Shown piece by piece: positions 16,703-24,779 of a stretch of DNA of 50,300 bases. The position numbers and the translations under genes were made by a program. Location of the stretch: positions 1 through 50,300 of the forward strand of contig DATBIO010000144.1 of the NCBI GenBank assembly GCA_036556965.1, read 5' to 3'. The notes under the pieces were generated by a model. It was not told the origin of the DNA, made no database searches, and was given only the letters and a program-made list of their open reading frames with translations. Source of the stretch: DATBIO01 sp036556965. GTDB taxonomy: Bacteria; Acidobacteriota; Vicinamibacteria; Fen-336. Every line of letters starts with the position of its first letter. The stretch's first letter is position 1.

Positions 16703-16878
16703 CGGCAGCTCGTGATCTCGGGCTGGTCGATCACGCAGCGCCGGTTTTCGTCGTTGAACTGTGCGCAGACCAGGCCGCTGCGGCAGTCGTCGTCGCTGCT
16801 GCACCGGTCGCACTCGCCGGCGCCCCCGCAACCGGCGAGAGCGAGGAGGAGGAGCGCGGCGGAGGCCCGGCGCGTCAT
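16693..16878 (-). CDS. Small Cys-rich lipoprotein
   Basis: A 61-residue protein with a short signal peptide ending in the lipobox LAGC (Cys17), so it should be lipidated by Lgt and cleaved by LspA; both genes lie 3-4 kb away. The mature part has seven further cysteines in the pattern CDRC-SSDDDC-RSGLVC...RCV...SC. This resembles short disulfide-rich modules with a DxDC-xxGLxC motif found in secreted proteins of myxobacteria and similar lineages. Function unknown. ATG 16878 lies 8 nt after a TACAAT box. Confidence 0.7.
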   Translation of the reverse strand: MTRRASAALLLLALAGCGGAGECDRCSSDDDCRSGLVCAQFNDENRRCVIDQPEITSCRDR

Positions 16879-16886
16879 TCACGGCC

Positions 16887-16892
16887 ATTGTA
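16887..16892 (-). promoter_or_regulatory. Candidate -10 box for the lipoprotein gene (TACAAT)
   Basis: TACAAT on the minus strand ends 8 nt before the lipoprotein ATG, giving a near-leaderless message. It sits beside the divergent ileS promoter. Confidence 0.4.
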
Positions 16893-16903
16893 AGCCCTTG
16901 AAA

Positions 16904-16933
16904 TTGACGCGTTTTCGAGGCGCGTGCTAACCT
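16904..16933 (+). promoter_or_regulatory. Sigma70-type promoter for the ileS operon
   Basis: TTGACG (16904-16909), an 18-bp spacer and TAACCT (16928-16933), the latter preceded by TGC as in an extended -10. The ileS ATG is 17 nt downstream, followed by a pyrimidine-rich leader with no room for a T-box or attenuator. Confidence 0.55.
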
Positions 16934-16950
16934 GCTTTTCTTTTTCGCCC

Positions 16951-19782
16951 ATGGACCTCAAGTCAACTCTGAACCTGCCGCGCACGGACTTCCCGATGAA
17001 GGCCAACCTGCCGCAGACGGAGCCCCGTCGCGTCCAGGCCTGGCGCGAGCAGGACCTCTACGGCCAGGTGCGGCGCGCCCGCCGCGGCGACCCGCCGTTC
17101 ATCCTGCACGATGGGCCGCCGTACGCCAACGGCGACGTCCACCTCGGCACCGCCCTCAACAAGATCCTGAAGGACGTGGTGGTGCGCAGCCGCGCCATGG
17201 CCGGGCACGACGCGCCCTACGTGCCGGGCTGGGACTGCCACGGCCTCCCCATCGAGCTCAAGGTGGACAAGGACCTCGGGGCCCGCAAGAAGGACCTGGG
17301 GCCGGTGGCCTTCCGCCAGAAGTGCCGCGCCTACGCCGAGAAGTGGCTGGGCGTCCAGCGGCAGCAGTTCGAGCGCCTGGGCATCCTGGGCGAGTGGGAC
17401 ACGCCGTACCTGACCATGAGCCCCGACTACCAGGCCGCCATCGTGCGCGAGCTGGCCACCTTCACCGGGAAGGGGCTGGTCTACAAGGCGAAGAAGTCGG
17501 TGCACTGGTGCATCTCGTGCCGCACGGCCCTGGCCGAGGCGGAGGTGGAGTACGACGAGAGCCATCGCAGCCCCTCCATCGACGTGCGCTTCCCGCTCGC
17601 CCCCGACGAGCACGAGAAGCTTGCGGCGCGCCATCCCGGCCTCCGCGGCCGGCGCCTGGCCGCCGTGATCTGGACCACCACCCCGTGGACGCTGCCCGCG
17701 AACCTGGCCCTGGCCTTCCACCCCGACGCCGACTACGCGTTCTACGCCGTGGAGGGCACGGACGAAGCGGTGGTGGTGGCCGCCGCGCTGCGCGAGGCCA
17801 CGGCCGCGCGCTGGACGCGCGACGCCGTGGGGGACGGGCCGGCGCGCCTGGGGGAGCCGCTGGCCCGGCTCAAGGGCGCCCTTCTGGAGGGCGTGCGCTT
17901 CCGCCACCCGTGGCTGGACCGGGACGCGCCGGGAGTGCTGGGCGACTACGTGACCCTCGACACGGGCACGGGCGTGGTGCACACCGCGCCCGGGCACGGC
18001 TGGGACGACTACCTCACCGGCGTCCGCTACGGGCTGGACATCTACTGCCCGGTGGACGAGGCCGGGCGCTTCCTGCCCGAGGTCCCGGAGTTCGCGGGGC
18101 GCAAGGTGTTCGAGGCCAACCCCGAGATCGTGCGCTTCCTGGCGGAGAGGGGGGCCCTGCTCTCCTCGGGGACCGAGGTGCACGCCTATCCCATCTGCTG
18201 GCGGTGCAAGAACCCGATCATCTTCCGCGCCACCTTCCAGTGGTTCATCGCCCTCGACCAGCCCGTGGACGGCGGCACCCTGCGGGCGCGGGCGCTGCGG
18301 GCCATCGCCCGCGTGCGCTGGTACCCGGCCTGGGGCGAGGAGCGGATCCGCAACATGGTCGCGGAACGGCCCGACTGGTGCATCTCGCGCCAGCGGCTGT
18401 GGGGCGTGCCCATTCCCGCCTTCTACTGCAAGGGCTGCGCGGAGGTCCTCCTCACGGCGGAGCTGTGCCGGCACGTGGCCGACCTGTTCGAGGCGGACAG
18501 CGCGGACGCCTGGTACGCGAAGGAGGCCCGGGAGCTGCTCCCCGCGGGCTTCCGCTGCCCGCGCTGCGGGGGGGAGGACTTCGAGAAGGAGCGCGACATC
18601 CTCGACGTCTGGTTCGACTCGGGGTCCTCGCACGCCGCCGTGCTGGCGCGGCGCGAGGGCCTGCGCTGGCCGGCCGACGTCTACCTGGAGGGCAGCGACC
18701 AGCACCGGGGGTGGTTCCACTCCTCGCTGCTGGTGGGGGTGGGGACGCGCGGGGACGCCCCCTACCGCCAGGTCGTCACGCACGGCTTCACGGTGGACGC
18801 CCAGGGCCGCAAGATCTCCAAGAGCGTGGGCAACGACGTGGACACCCAGAAGCTCCTCAACACCTACGGGGCGGAGATCCTCCGCCTGTGGACGGTGATG
18901 GTGGACTACCGCGAGGACATGCGGTTCTCGGAGGAGATGCTGCAGCGGGTGGCGGAGGCCTACCGCAAGATCCGCAACACCCTCCGCTACCTGCTCTCGA
19001 ACCTCTTCGACTTCGAGCCCTCGCGGCATTCGGTGGCGGAGGCGGACCTCGCGGAGCTGGACCGCTACGCCCTGGCCCGTCACCACCGCTTCGTGGCCCG
19101 CGTGCGGGAGGCCTACGCGAGCTACGAGTTCCACGTCGTCTACCACCAGCTCGTGCAGTACTGCACGGTGGACCTCTCCGCCTTCTACCTCGACGTGCTC
19201 AAGGACCGGCTCTACTGCGACCCCGCGGACGGCCCGCGTCGGCGCTCCGCGCAGACGGTGCTCCTGCGCATCGCCGACGACCTGAGCCGTCTCATGGCCC
19301 CCGTGCTCCCCTTCACCTCCGACGAGGTCTGGCCGCTGCTGCCCGGCCGCCGCGAGGGGTCGGTGCACCTGGCGCACTTCCCCTCCGCCGAGGGCCGCGA
19401 CGACCTCGTGCTCGCGCGCTGGGGGCAGCTCCTGGAGGTGCGCGAGGCCGCCCTCAAGGCCCTGGAGGAGGCGCGCGCGCAGAAGACGATCAGCTCGGGG
19501 CTGGAGGCACGCGCGGAGATCTCCGCGCCCCCGGCGCTCCTGGGCCTCCTGCGCGAGCACGAGGAGCGGAGCACGGTCTTCCCCGGCAACCTGGCCAACC
19601 TCCTCATCGTCAGCCGGGTGGACCTGCGGGAGGGCGACACCCTCGCCGTGCGCGTGTCGCGGGCGGAGGGCGGGAAGTGCGAGCGCTGCTGGACGTATTC
19701 GCCGGAGGTGGGACGGCTCGACGCGCACGAGGGAGTCTGCCCGCGCTGCGCCACGGTCCTCGAGGCCATGGAGGTGCGATGA
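16951..19782 (+). CDS. ileS: Isoleucyl-tRNA synthetase
   Basis: IleRS charges tRNA-Ile with isoleucine and edits misactivated valine. The class I HIGH-type signature is HLGT in YANGDVHLGT (about residues 63-72), and the KMSKS signature appears as KISKS (about residue 625). The CP1 editing domain, with TTPWTLPANLA, lies near 245-255. The C-terminal zinc ribbon CERCW...CPRC closes the protein. Length from ATG 16951 is 943 residues, normal for bacterial IleRS. An in-frame ATG at 16924 overlaps the promoter and is rejected. The stop overlaps the lspA start (ATGA), the ileS-lspA order known from many bacteria. Confidence 0.98.
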   Translation: MDLKSTLNLPRTDFPMKANLPQTEPRRVQAWREQDLYGQVRRARRGDPPFILHDGPPYANGDVHLGTALNKILKDVVVRSRAMAGHDAPYVPGWDCHGLPIELKVDKDLGARKKDLGPVAFRQKCRAYAEKWLGVQRQQFERLGILGEWDTPYLTMSPDYQAAIVRELATFTGKGLVYKAKKSVHWCISCRTALAEAEVEYDESHRSPSIDVRFPLAPDEHEKLAARHPGLRGRRLAAVIWTTTPWTLPANLALAFHPDADYAFYAVEGTDEAVVVAAALREATAARWTRDAVGDGPARLGEPLARLKGALLEGVRFRHPWLDRDAPGVLGDYVTLDTGTGVVHTAPGHGWDDYLTGVRYGLDIYCPVDEAGRFLPEVPEFAGRKVFEANPEIVRFLAERGALLSSGTEVHAYPICWRCKNPIIFRATFQWFIALDQPVDGGTLRARALRAIARVRWYPAWGEERIRNMVAERPDWCISRQRLWGVPIPAFYCKGCAEVLLTAELCRHVADLFEADSADAWYAKEARELLPAGFRCPRCGGEDFEKERDILDVWFDSGSSHAAVLARREGLRWPADVYLEGSDQHRGWFHSSLLVGVGTRGDAPYRQVVTHGFTVDAQGRKISKSVGNDVDTQKLLNTYGAEILRLWTVMVDYREDMRFSEEMLQRVAEAYRKIRNTLRYLLSNLFDFEPSRHSVAEADLAELDRYALARHHRFVARVREAYASYEFHVVYHQLVQYCTVDLSAFYLDVLKDRLYCDPADGPRRRSAQTVLLRIADDLSRLMAPVLPFTSDEVWPLLPGRREGSVHLAHFPSAEGRDDLVLARWGQLLEVREAALKALEEARAQKTISSGLEARAEISAPPALLGLLREHEERSTVFPGNLANLLIVSRVDLREGDTLAVRVSRAEGGKCERCWTYSPEVGRLDAHEGVCPRCATVLEAMEVR

Positions 19783-20306
19783 CCACGGGCGCCACGAGGG
19801 CCTTCTCCGCGCTCCTCGTGGGCGTGGTGGTGGTCCTCGACCAGGCCACCAAGGCCCTGGTGGACCGGTTCTTCGAGCTGCACGAGAGCCGGCCCCTCAT
19901 CGAGGGCCTCCTGCACCTGACCTACGTGCGCAACCGCGGGGCCGCCTTCGGCATCATGAACGAGGCGGGCCTGCCCTATCAGTCCGTGCTGTTCTCGGTG
20001 GTCAGCGTGCTGGCCCTGCTGGCCATCGCCTACTACGCATGGCGGTTGCCCGCGTCCAGCACGCTGCCTCGCGTGGGCCTCGGCCTCATCATGGGCGGGG
20101 CGCTGGGCAACCTGGTGGACCGCGTGCGCTTCGGCTACGTCATCGACTTCGTGGACGCCTTCTGGGGCACCTACCACTGGCCCGCCTTCAACGTGGCGGA
20201 CTCGTGCATCACCATCGGGGTGAGCCTGCTCATCCTCGACATGCTGAGGAACCCGCAGCCTTCCACGCGCGAGGGGCTGCCCGCCTCCCCCGCGGGAGGG
20301 AGCTGA
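19779..20306 (+). CDS. lspA: Signal peptidase II (prolipoprotein signal peptidase)
   Basis: LspA cleaves the signal peptide of diacylglyceryl-modified prolipoproteins in the inner membrane. The 175-residue protein shows four hydrophobic helices. It carries the family motifs VLDQATK (about 18-25), YVRNRGAAFG (49-58), GNLVDR with catalytic Asp114, and FNVADS with catalytic Asp141. The ATG overlaps the ileS stop by 4 nt. It lies 33 nt upstream of lgt, so the enzymes for the first two steps of lipoprotein maturation are encoded side by side. Confidence 0.97.
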   Translation: MTTGATRAFSALLVGVVVVLDQATKALVDRFFELHESRPLIEGLLHLTYVRNRGAAFGIMNEAGLPYQSVLFSVVSVLALLAIAYYAWRLPASSTLPRVGLGLIMGGALGNLVDRVRFGYVIDFVDAFWGTYHWPAFNVADSCITIGVSLLILDMLRNPQPSTREGLPASPAGGS

Positions 20307-20339
20307 GTGGCGCCCCCCGGCGTCGGGAGGCTGGCCTAG

Positions 20340-21164
20340 ATGCATCCCCGCATCTTCACCGTCCCGGAGTTCGACCTCTTCGGGCGCAGCCTCGGGCCGT
20401 TGACCCTGCACAGCTACGGCGTGCTCCTGGCCCTGGCCTTCCTGGCCGGCCTGTGGGTGGCCAGCCGCCAGGCCCGCCGCGCGGGCCTCGACTCGGGGCG
20501 CATCACGGACATGGCGGTGTACGTGCTCATCGCCGGTCTCATCGGGGCCAAGGTCCTGCTCCTGGTGGTGGAGTGGGACTACTACTCCGCCAACACGGGC
20601 GAGCTCCTGTCGCTCTTCCAGAGCGGCGGCGTGTTCTACGGAGGCCTGCTGGGCGCCCTTCCCGTGGCCTGGTGGTACGCGCGCCGGCACCGGCTGGCGG
20701 GGTGGGCCACCGCCGACGTCCTCGCGCCCGGGGTGGCCATCGGCCAGGCCATCGGACGGCTCGGCTGCTTCGCGGCGGGCTGCTGCTACGGCCGTCCCGG
20801 CAGCGCCCCCTGGTGCCTGCCCTTCCGCGACCCCTACGCCGCCCGCACCGTGGGCACGCCCCTCGACGTGCCCCTGCACCCCGTGCAGATCTACGAATCG
20901 CTGGCCTGCTTCGCCATCTTCGGCTTCCTGCTGTGGCTGGCCGGACGCAAGCGGTTCCCGGGCCAGGTCACCCTGGCCTACCTCTCGCTCTACGCCGTGG
21001 TCCGCTTCACCATCGAGTTCTTCCGCGGCGATCCCAACCGCGGCACGGTGCTGGGGGGGGCCCTCTCCACCTCCCAGTTCATCGCGGTCGTGCTCTTCAC
21101 GGCCGCGGCCGTGGCCTACCCCTACCTGAACAAGAAGCAGCCCGCGGTGCCCGCCGCGGCCTGA
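20340..21164 (+). CDS. lgt: Phosphatidylglycerol-prolipoprotein diacylglyceryl transferase
   Basis: Lgt attaches diacylglycerol from phosphatidylglycerol to the lipobox cysteine of preprolipoproteins, the step before LspA. The 274-residue polytopic protein contains HSYG (His24), GGVFYGGLLG (96-105) and the Lgt signature GRLGCFAAGCCYG with Arg140. It also has FFRGD near residue 229, which fits the essential C-terminal arginine region. A GGGAGG ribosome-binding site precedes ATG 20340. It is the third gene of the ileS-lspA-lgt-rluD unit, 4 nt before rluD. Confidence 0.97.
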   Translation: MHPRIFTVPEFDLFGRSLGPLTLHSYGVLLALAFLAGLWVASRQARRAGLDSGRITDMAVYVLIAGLIGAKVLLLVVEWDYYSANTGELLSLFQSGGVFYGGLLGALPVAWWYARRHRLAGWATADVLAPGVAIGQAIGRLGCFAAGCCYGRPGSAPWCLPFRDPYAARTVGTPLDVPLHPVQIYESLACFAIFGFLLWLAGRKRFPGQVTLAYLSLYAVVRFTIEFFRGDPNRGTVLGGALSTSQFIAVVLFTAAAVAYPYLNKKQPAVPAAA

Positions 21165-21168
21165 GCGC

Positions 21169-22110
21169 GTGCAGGAGGTCGTGCTCGCGGTCCACGCGGA
21201 GGCCGCAGGCCAGAGGCTCGACCGCTGGCTGGCCGGCCGCCTGCCCGCCCTGAGCCGCTCGCGCCTGCAGGCCCTCATCGCGGAGGGCCACGTGACGGTG
21301 GACGGCCGGCCGCGCGCGGCCTCCGCGAAGGTGAAGGCGGGCCAGTCGGTGGCCGTACGCATCCCGCCCCCGGTCGCGGCCACGCCCCAGCCGGAGGACA
21401 TCCCCGTGGCCGTGGTGTACGAGGACGCGCGCCTGCTGGTGGTGGACAAGCCGGCCGGCCTGGCCGTCCACCCGGGAGCGGGGCGCCCTGGGGGGACGCT
21501 GGTCAACGCGCTGCTGCACCGCCAGCGCGACCTCTCCGGCGTGGGAGGCGTGCTCCGGCCCGGCATCGTCCATCGGCTGGACAAGGGCACCTCCGGGCTG
21601 CTGGTGGTGGCCAAGGACGACGACGCGCATCGCGCGCTGGCCCGGCAGTTCGCCGCGCGGAGCGTCGAGAAGGAATACCTGGCCGTGGTGCTGGGCGTGC
21701 CGCGCGCGCGGGCGGGCGTGGTCGAGCTCGCCATCGGCCGCGACCCCGTGCACCGGCGGCGCATGTCCGTGCGCGCCGCGCGCGGCCGCGCGGCGTGCAG
21801 CCGCTGGGAGGTGGTGGAAGCCCTGGAGGGCGCCGCCCTCCTGCGCGTCCGCATCGAGACCGGGCGCACGCACCAGATCCGGGTGCACCTGTCCGCCCTG
21901 GGCCACCCGGTGGCCGGCGACGAGACGTACGGCGGACGCGCCCCCGCCGGACGCGGCCGCGCGCAGGCCGCCCTGGCCGCGCTGGAGCGGCCCGCCCTCC
22001 ACGCGGCCCGCCTCGCCTTCGCCCACCCCGACGACGGGCGGCGCCTGGCCTTCGAGAGCCCCCTGCCCGCCGACCTCGCGCGGCTCGTCGCGGCGCTGCG
22101 CCGCGGCTAG
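21169..22110 (+). CDS. rluD: RluA/RluD-family 23S rRNA pseudouridine synthase
   Basis: The 313-residue enzyme isomerises uridines in 23S rRNA helices. An N-terminal S4 RNA-binding domain occupies about residues 13-60 (RLDRWLAGRLPALSRSRLQ). The catalytic domain carries the RluA-type motif HRLDKGTSG with catalytic Asp138, preceded by VVDKPAGLAVHPG. The GRTHQIRVH motif lies near residue 238. The S4-plus-RluA layout fits RluD best, but RluC-like specificity cannot be excluded. The GTG start lies 4 nt after the lgt stop. Pairing of lspA with an RluD gene is common in bacteria. Confidence 0.93.
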   Translation: MQEVVLAVHAEAAGQRLDRWLAGRLPALSRSRLQALIAEGHVTVDGRPRAASAKVKAGQSVAVRIPPPVAATPQPEDIPVAVVYEDARLLVVDKPAGLAVHPGAGRPGGTLVNALLHRQRDLSGVGGVLRPGIVHRLDKGTSGLLVVAKDDDAHRALARQFAARSVEKEYLAVVLGVPRARAGVVELAIGRDPVHRRRMSVRAARGRAACSRWEVVEALEGAALLRVRIETGRTHQIRVHLSALGHPVAGDETYGGRAPAGRGRAQAALAALERPALHAARLAFAHPDDGRRLAFESPLPADLARLVAALRRG

Positions 22111-22114
22111 TCGG

Positions 22115-22132
22115 CCCGACGGGGGCGTCGGG
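22115..22132 (+). terminator. GC-rich hairpin after rluD
   Basis: A perfect 7-bp stem, CCCGACG (22115-22121) and CGTCGGG (22126-22132), with a GGGG loop, begins 4 nt after the rluD stop. No U-tract follows. It may end the ileS operon transcript. Confidence 0.4.
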
Positions 22133-22161
22133 GTGGGCGGACGACCTCCCCGCCGAGGCGT

Positions 22162-22167
22162 TATGAT
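22162..22167 (+). promoter_or_regulatory. Candidate -10 box (TATGAT) for the TPR-protein gene
   Basis: TATGAT lies 24 nt before ATG 22192. Here the leader has room for a GGAGG Shine-Dalgarno sequence (22182-22186), unlike several other genes in the window. Confidence 0.4.
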
Positions 22168-22191
22168 GCGCCGCCCGACCTGGAGGTGCCG

Positions 22192-23688
22192 ATGTTTCCG
22201 CCCCGCGCCTTCGCCGCCGTGGCCCTCGTGCTGGCCACCGGCATAGCGCCCGCCATGGCCAAGTTCGGCATGAGCAAGACCAAGGTCATCCTGCCGCGGC
22301 ACCGCCCGCCCGAGATCACGCTCCTCGGGGAGACGGTGGCCATCGAGGTCTCCTCGCGCGCGCGCGCGGTGACGGAGAGACACCTGGAAACGCTCCGCGG
22401 CGAGCTGGAGGCGGCGCTGGCGGACGCCGGGTCCTTCCGCCTGGTCGAGAGTGCGGAGGGAGCGGACAACGTCGTCCGCGTCTCCATCGACGACCTGCGC
22501 GCGCACCTGCAGGACACGGTGGAGATGGAGACGCGCTACGTCAAGATCGGCGAGCGCCAGGAGTGGGACGAGAAGAAGCAGAAGACGGTGACCAAGGACG
22601 TGTACGGCAACCGGGACGAGCCCGTCACCGTGCACGTGGCCTCCGGCCACCTCGTGGGGCGCCTGGAGGCCTCCATCCCGGGCGGCATCCGGCGCAGCGT
22701 GGACATCGGCGACACCTACGACCAGCGGTTCCGCGACGGCCAGGGAGGGCGCGAGGCAGCCTCGGAGCCCGCGCTCGAGGACTGGCTGGTGGAGCAGGCC
22801 GCCCGGCGCGCGGTGGCCGTGGTGGCCTTCTCCCCCGACCCCGTCACCGCCCTGCTGGCCGTGGACGGGGAGCTCAAGGACGGCAACCGGATGGCAGAGT
22901 CGGGGCGCTTCCAGGAGGCGCTCGACGAGTGGAGGCGCCGTCCCCTGAAGGGGAACAAGGAGGCGGCGCGCCTGCACAACCTGGGAGTGGCGCACGAGGC
23001 CCTCGCCTACACCTTCCCCATGCACGAGGACGCCCACCGCGAGCACCTGCGCGAGGCCGAGCAGAGCTACCGCAAGGCGGCCGCCCTCGACCCCGGCGAG
23101 AAGTACTTCCGGGAGCCGCTCGAGCGCATCACGGTGAGCCTGGACTACGCGGAAGCCGCCTCCGGCCTGATGGCGGAGCTGGCCGCCTCGCGCGCCGGCC
23201 ACGTCCCGCGCCCGGTCGCGGCCTCTCCCGCCGGCGAGCGAGCGGACGGCACCTGGACGCCATCGCCCCTCCGCAACGGGTCCTTCGAGTCGTCGCTGGC
23301 GGGATGGCGGCTGGAGGGCACGGGGGCGGTGGTGACGGAGGGCCGCCGCGGCCGCGTCCTGGAGCTCAGCGGCGACGCCGCCGCCGCGCGCGCGGCGCAG
23401 ACGCTCGAGCTGTCCTACGACGCCATCGCACCCGGCGTGCTCAACCTCGAGTACCGCGTGGTGGAGGGGGAGCCGCCGCTGCGCCTGGTTCTCCGCTACG
23501 AGGACGTGCGCGGCCGCGAGCGCACGTCCTCCACCGACGTCAGCCTGGGCGAGTCGCCGGCGGGCTGGACGCGCTGGGAGATGGAGCTGGACCGGCTGCG
23601 GCCGGCCCCCGCGCGCCTGCTGGAGCTCGCCCTCGTCGTGCAGGAGGGCCGTGCGCGCTTCGACAACGTGGCCCTGGGCACGCGCTGA
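22192..23688 (+). CDS. Exported TPR-containing protein with C-terminal jelly-roll-like domain
   Basis: A 498-residue protein with a signal peptide (cleavage near APAMA, about residue 23). The next 170 residues are an uncharacterised alpha/beta region with the pattern of periplasmic proteins that test for cell-envelope partners (ALADAGSFRLVESAEGADNV...). About residues 225-320 hold two or three TPR-like helical hairpins (NRMAESGRFQEALDEW, LHNLGVAHEAL, AEQSYRKAAALDP). The last 140 residues look like a carbohydrate-binding-type beta sandwich (RNGSFESSLAGWRLEG ... ARFDNVALG). ATG 22192 has GGAGG 5 nt upstream; a GTG at 22186 is less likely. Function unknown, probably in the periplasm. Confidence 0.75.
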   Translation: MFPPRAFAAVALVLATGIAPAMAKFGMSKTKVILPRHRPPEITLLGETVAIEVSSRARAVTERHLETLRGELEAALADAGSFRLVESAEGADNVVRVSIDDLRAHLQDTVEMETRYVKIGERQEWDEKKQKTVTKDVYGNRDEPVTVHVASGHLVGRLEASIPGGIRRSVDIGDTYDQRFRDGQGGREAASEPALEDWLVEQAARRAVAVVAFSPDPVTALLAVDGELKDGNRMAESGRFQEALDEWRRRPLKGNKEAARLHNLGVAHEALAYTFPMHEDAHREHLREAEQSYRKAAALDPGEKYFREPLERITVSLDYAEAASGLMAELAASRAGHVPRPVAASPAGERADGTWTPSPLRNGSFESSLAGWRLEGTGAVVTEGRRGRVLELSGDAAAARAAQTLELSYDAIAPGVLNLEYRVVEGEPPLRLVLRYEDVRGRERTSSTDVSLGESPAGWTRWEMELDRLRPAPARLLELALVVQEGRARFDNVALGTR

Positions 23689-24222
23689 ATGGACCCCCGG
23701 CGCCTGTCGCACCGCCGCGTCTACGACGGCAAGGTGCTGGCCCTCGACGTCGACGAGATCGAGGAAGGGGGCGCGCGCGCCCTGCGCGAGGTCGTGCGCC
23801 ACCGCGGCTCCGTGGGCGTCCTGGCCGTGGACGGCGAGTCGCGGGTGGTCCTCGTGCGCCAGTACCGGTACCCGGTGGGCGAGCGGCTGTGGGAGCTGCC
23901 CGCGGGCCTGATCGAGCCGGGCGAGTCCCCCGAAGGCGCCGCGCGGAGGGAGCTGGAGGAGGAGGTCGGCCTGCGCGCGGCCCGACTGGAGCCGCTCTGC
24001 TCGTTCTACACGACGCCCGGGTTCTGCGACGAGACCATGCACCTGTTCCGCGCCGCCGGCCTCGCCCACGTGGACGCCCGGCCCGACGAGGACGAGTTCC
24101 TGGAGGCGCGCTGGTTCACGCCGGCGGAGGCGCGGGCCCTGCGCGCGCGGGGCGAGGTCAAGGAGGGCAAGACGCTGGTGGCCGTCCTCCTCGAGGAGGC
24201 GCGGGGCACCCATGGCCGCTGA
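23689..24222 (+). CDS. Nudix hydrolase, ADP-ribose pyrophosphatase-like
   Basis: A 177-residue Nudix enzyme. The Nudix box, GLIEPGESPEGAARRELEEE (from about residue 73), has every consensus Gly and Glu of G-x5-E-x7-REUxEExGU. The preceding VRQYRYPVGERLWELPAG is typical of the ADP-ribose/NUDT5 group, which hydrolyses ADP-ribose to AMP and ribose-5-phosphate. The trailing SFYTTPGFCDETMHLF block supports this. The ATG follows the previous stop directly and the stop overlaps the PilZ gene start by 11 nt, so the three genes likely form one transcript. Confidence 0.93.
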   Translation: MDPRRLSHRRVYDGKVLALDVDEIEEGGARALREVVRHRGSVGVLAVDGESRVVLVRQYRYPVGERLWELPAGLIEPGESPEGAARRELEEEVGLRAARLEPLCSFYTTPGFCDETMHLFRAAGLAHVDARPDEDEFLEARWFTPAEARALRARGEVKEGKTLVAVLLEEARGTHGR

Positions 24223-24769
24223 CCGCCAGGCGCCGCGGCGGGTCCTGCCCTACGTCCGCAGCGCGGTGCTGGAGACGGAGGAGCGGGCGCACATCGTGAC
24301 CCTCACCGACCTCAGCCTGAGCGGCGCCTTCCTGGCCACGCGGGTGGCCCTGGAGCCCGACCAGTCCCTCCGCCTGCGCGTGATCCTGCCGGGGGCCAGC
24401 CGCGAGTCCCTCATCCCCTGCCGGTTCGTGCGCTGGGGCGCGGCGCAGACCGGCCCCGAGGACTCGCCGCGCCGCTTCGGGCTCGGGGTGCGCTTCGAGC
24501 AGATGGAGGACTCCGACCGGCGCCTGCTCGAAGAGTTCGCCGCGCGCGCCCGGGAGGGAGAGGCCACGCCCGAGCCCGCGGCCGACGCTCCGCCCTCCGG
24601 CCTGGAGCCCTTCGGCGGGACCCGGTCCGACCGCTTCGAGTACCAGGTGCTCGAGCGCGCCTCGGTGGACGCGGCCGAGCTGAACCGGCTGGGCGAGGAC
24701 GGGTGGGTCCTGGCCGCGGCGCTCCCCCACGTCGAGGGCGTTCAGCTCGTCTTCCTCCGCCAGCGCTGA
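24212..24769 (+). CDS. PilZ-domain protein fused to a DUF4177-like domain
   Basis: A 185-residue soluble protein. Residues about 6-115 form a PilZ domain. A basic RR...R stretch lies near the N terminus and DLSLSGAFL matches the D/NxSxxG c-di-GMP-binding motif, followed by a GLGVRF strand. The N-terminal arginine pair (RRVLPYVR) is not a perfect RxxxR, so binding is likely but unproven. A linker rich in Glu/Ala/Pro leads to residues about 140-185. That part has the DUF4177 pattern: YQVLERASVDAAELNRLGEDGW, then ending in VQLVFLRQR. No function is known for DUF4177. Overlaps the Nudix gene by 11 nt and converges on the glycosyltransferase gene. Confidence 0.8.
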   Translation: MAADRQAPRRVLPYVRSAVLETEERAHIVTLTDLSLSGAFLATRVALEPDQSLRLRVILPGASRESLIPCRFVRWGAAQTGPEDSPRRFGLGVRFEQMEDSDRRLLEEFAARAREGEATPEPAADAPPSGLEPFGGTRSDRFEYQVLERASVDAAELNRLGEDGWVLAAALPHVEGVQLVFLRQR

Positions 24770-24779
24770 GCCTCAGCGC
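24763..24779. terminator. Perfect 17-bp palindrome holding both convergent stop codons
   Basis: GCGCTGAG (24763-24770), a central C, and CTCAGCGC (24772-24779). The plus-strand stop TGA (24767-24769) and the minus-strand stop (24775-24773) sit symmetrically inside it. It could form the same hairpin in both mRNAs and act as a bidirectional terminator; no U-tract is present. Confidence 0.4.

Noticed and set aside
16878..16951. T-box leader or attenuator before ileS
   Set aside because: The leader between the predicted start site and the ATG is only about 10 nt.
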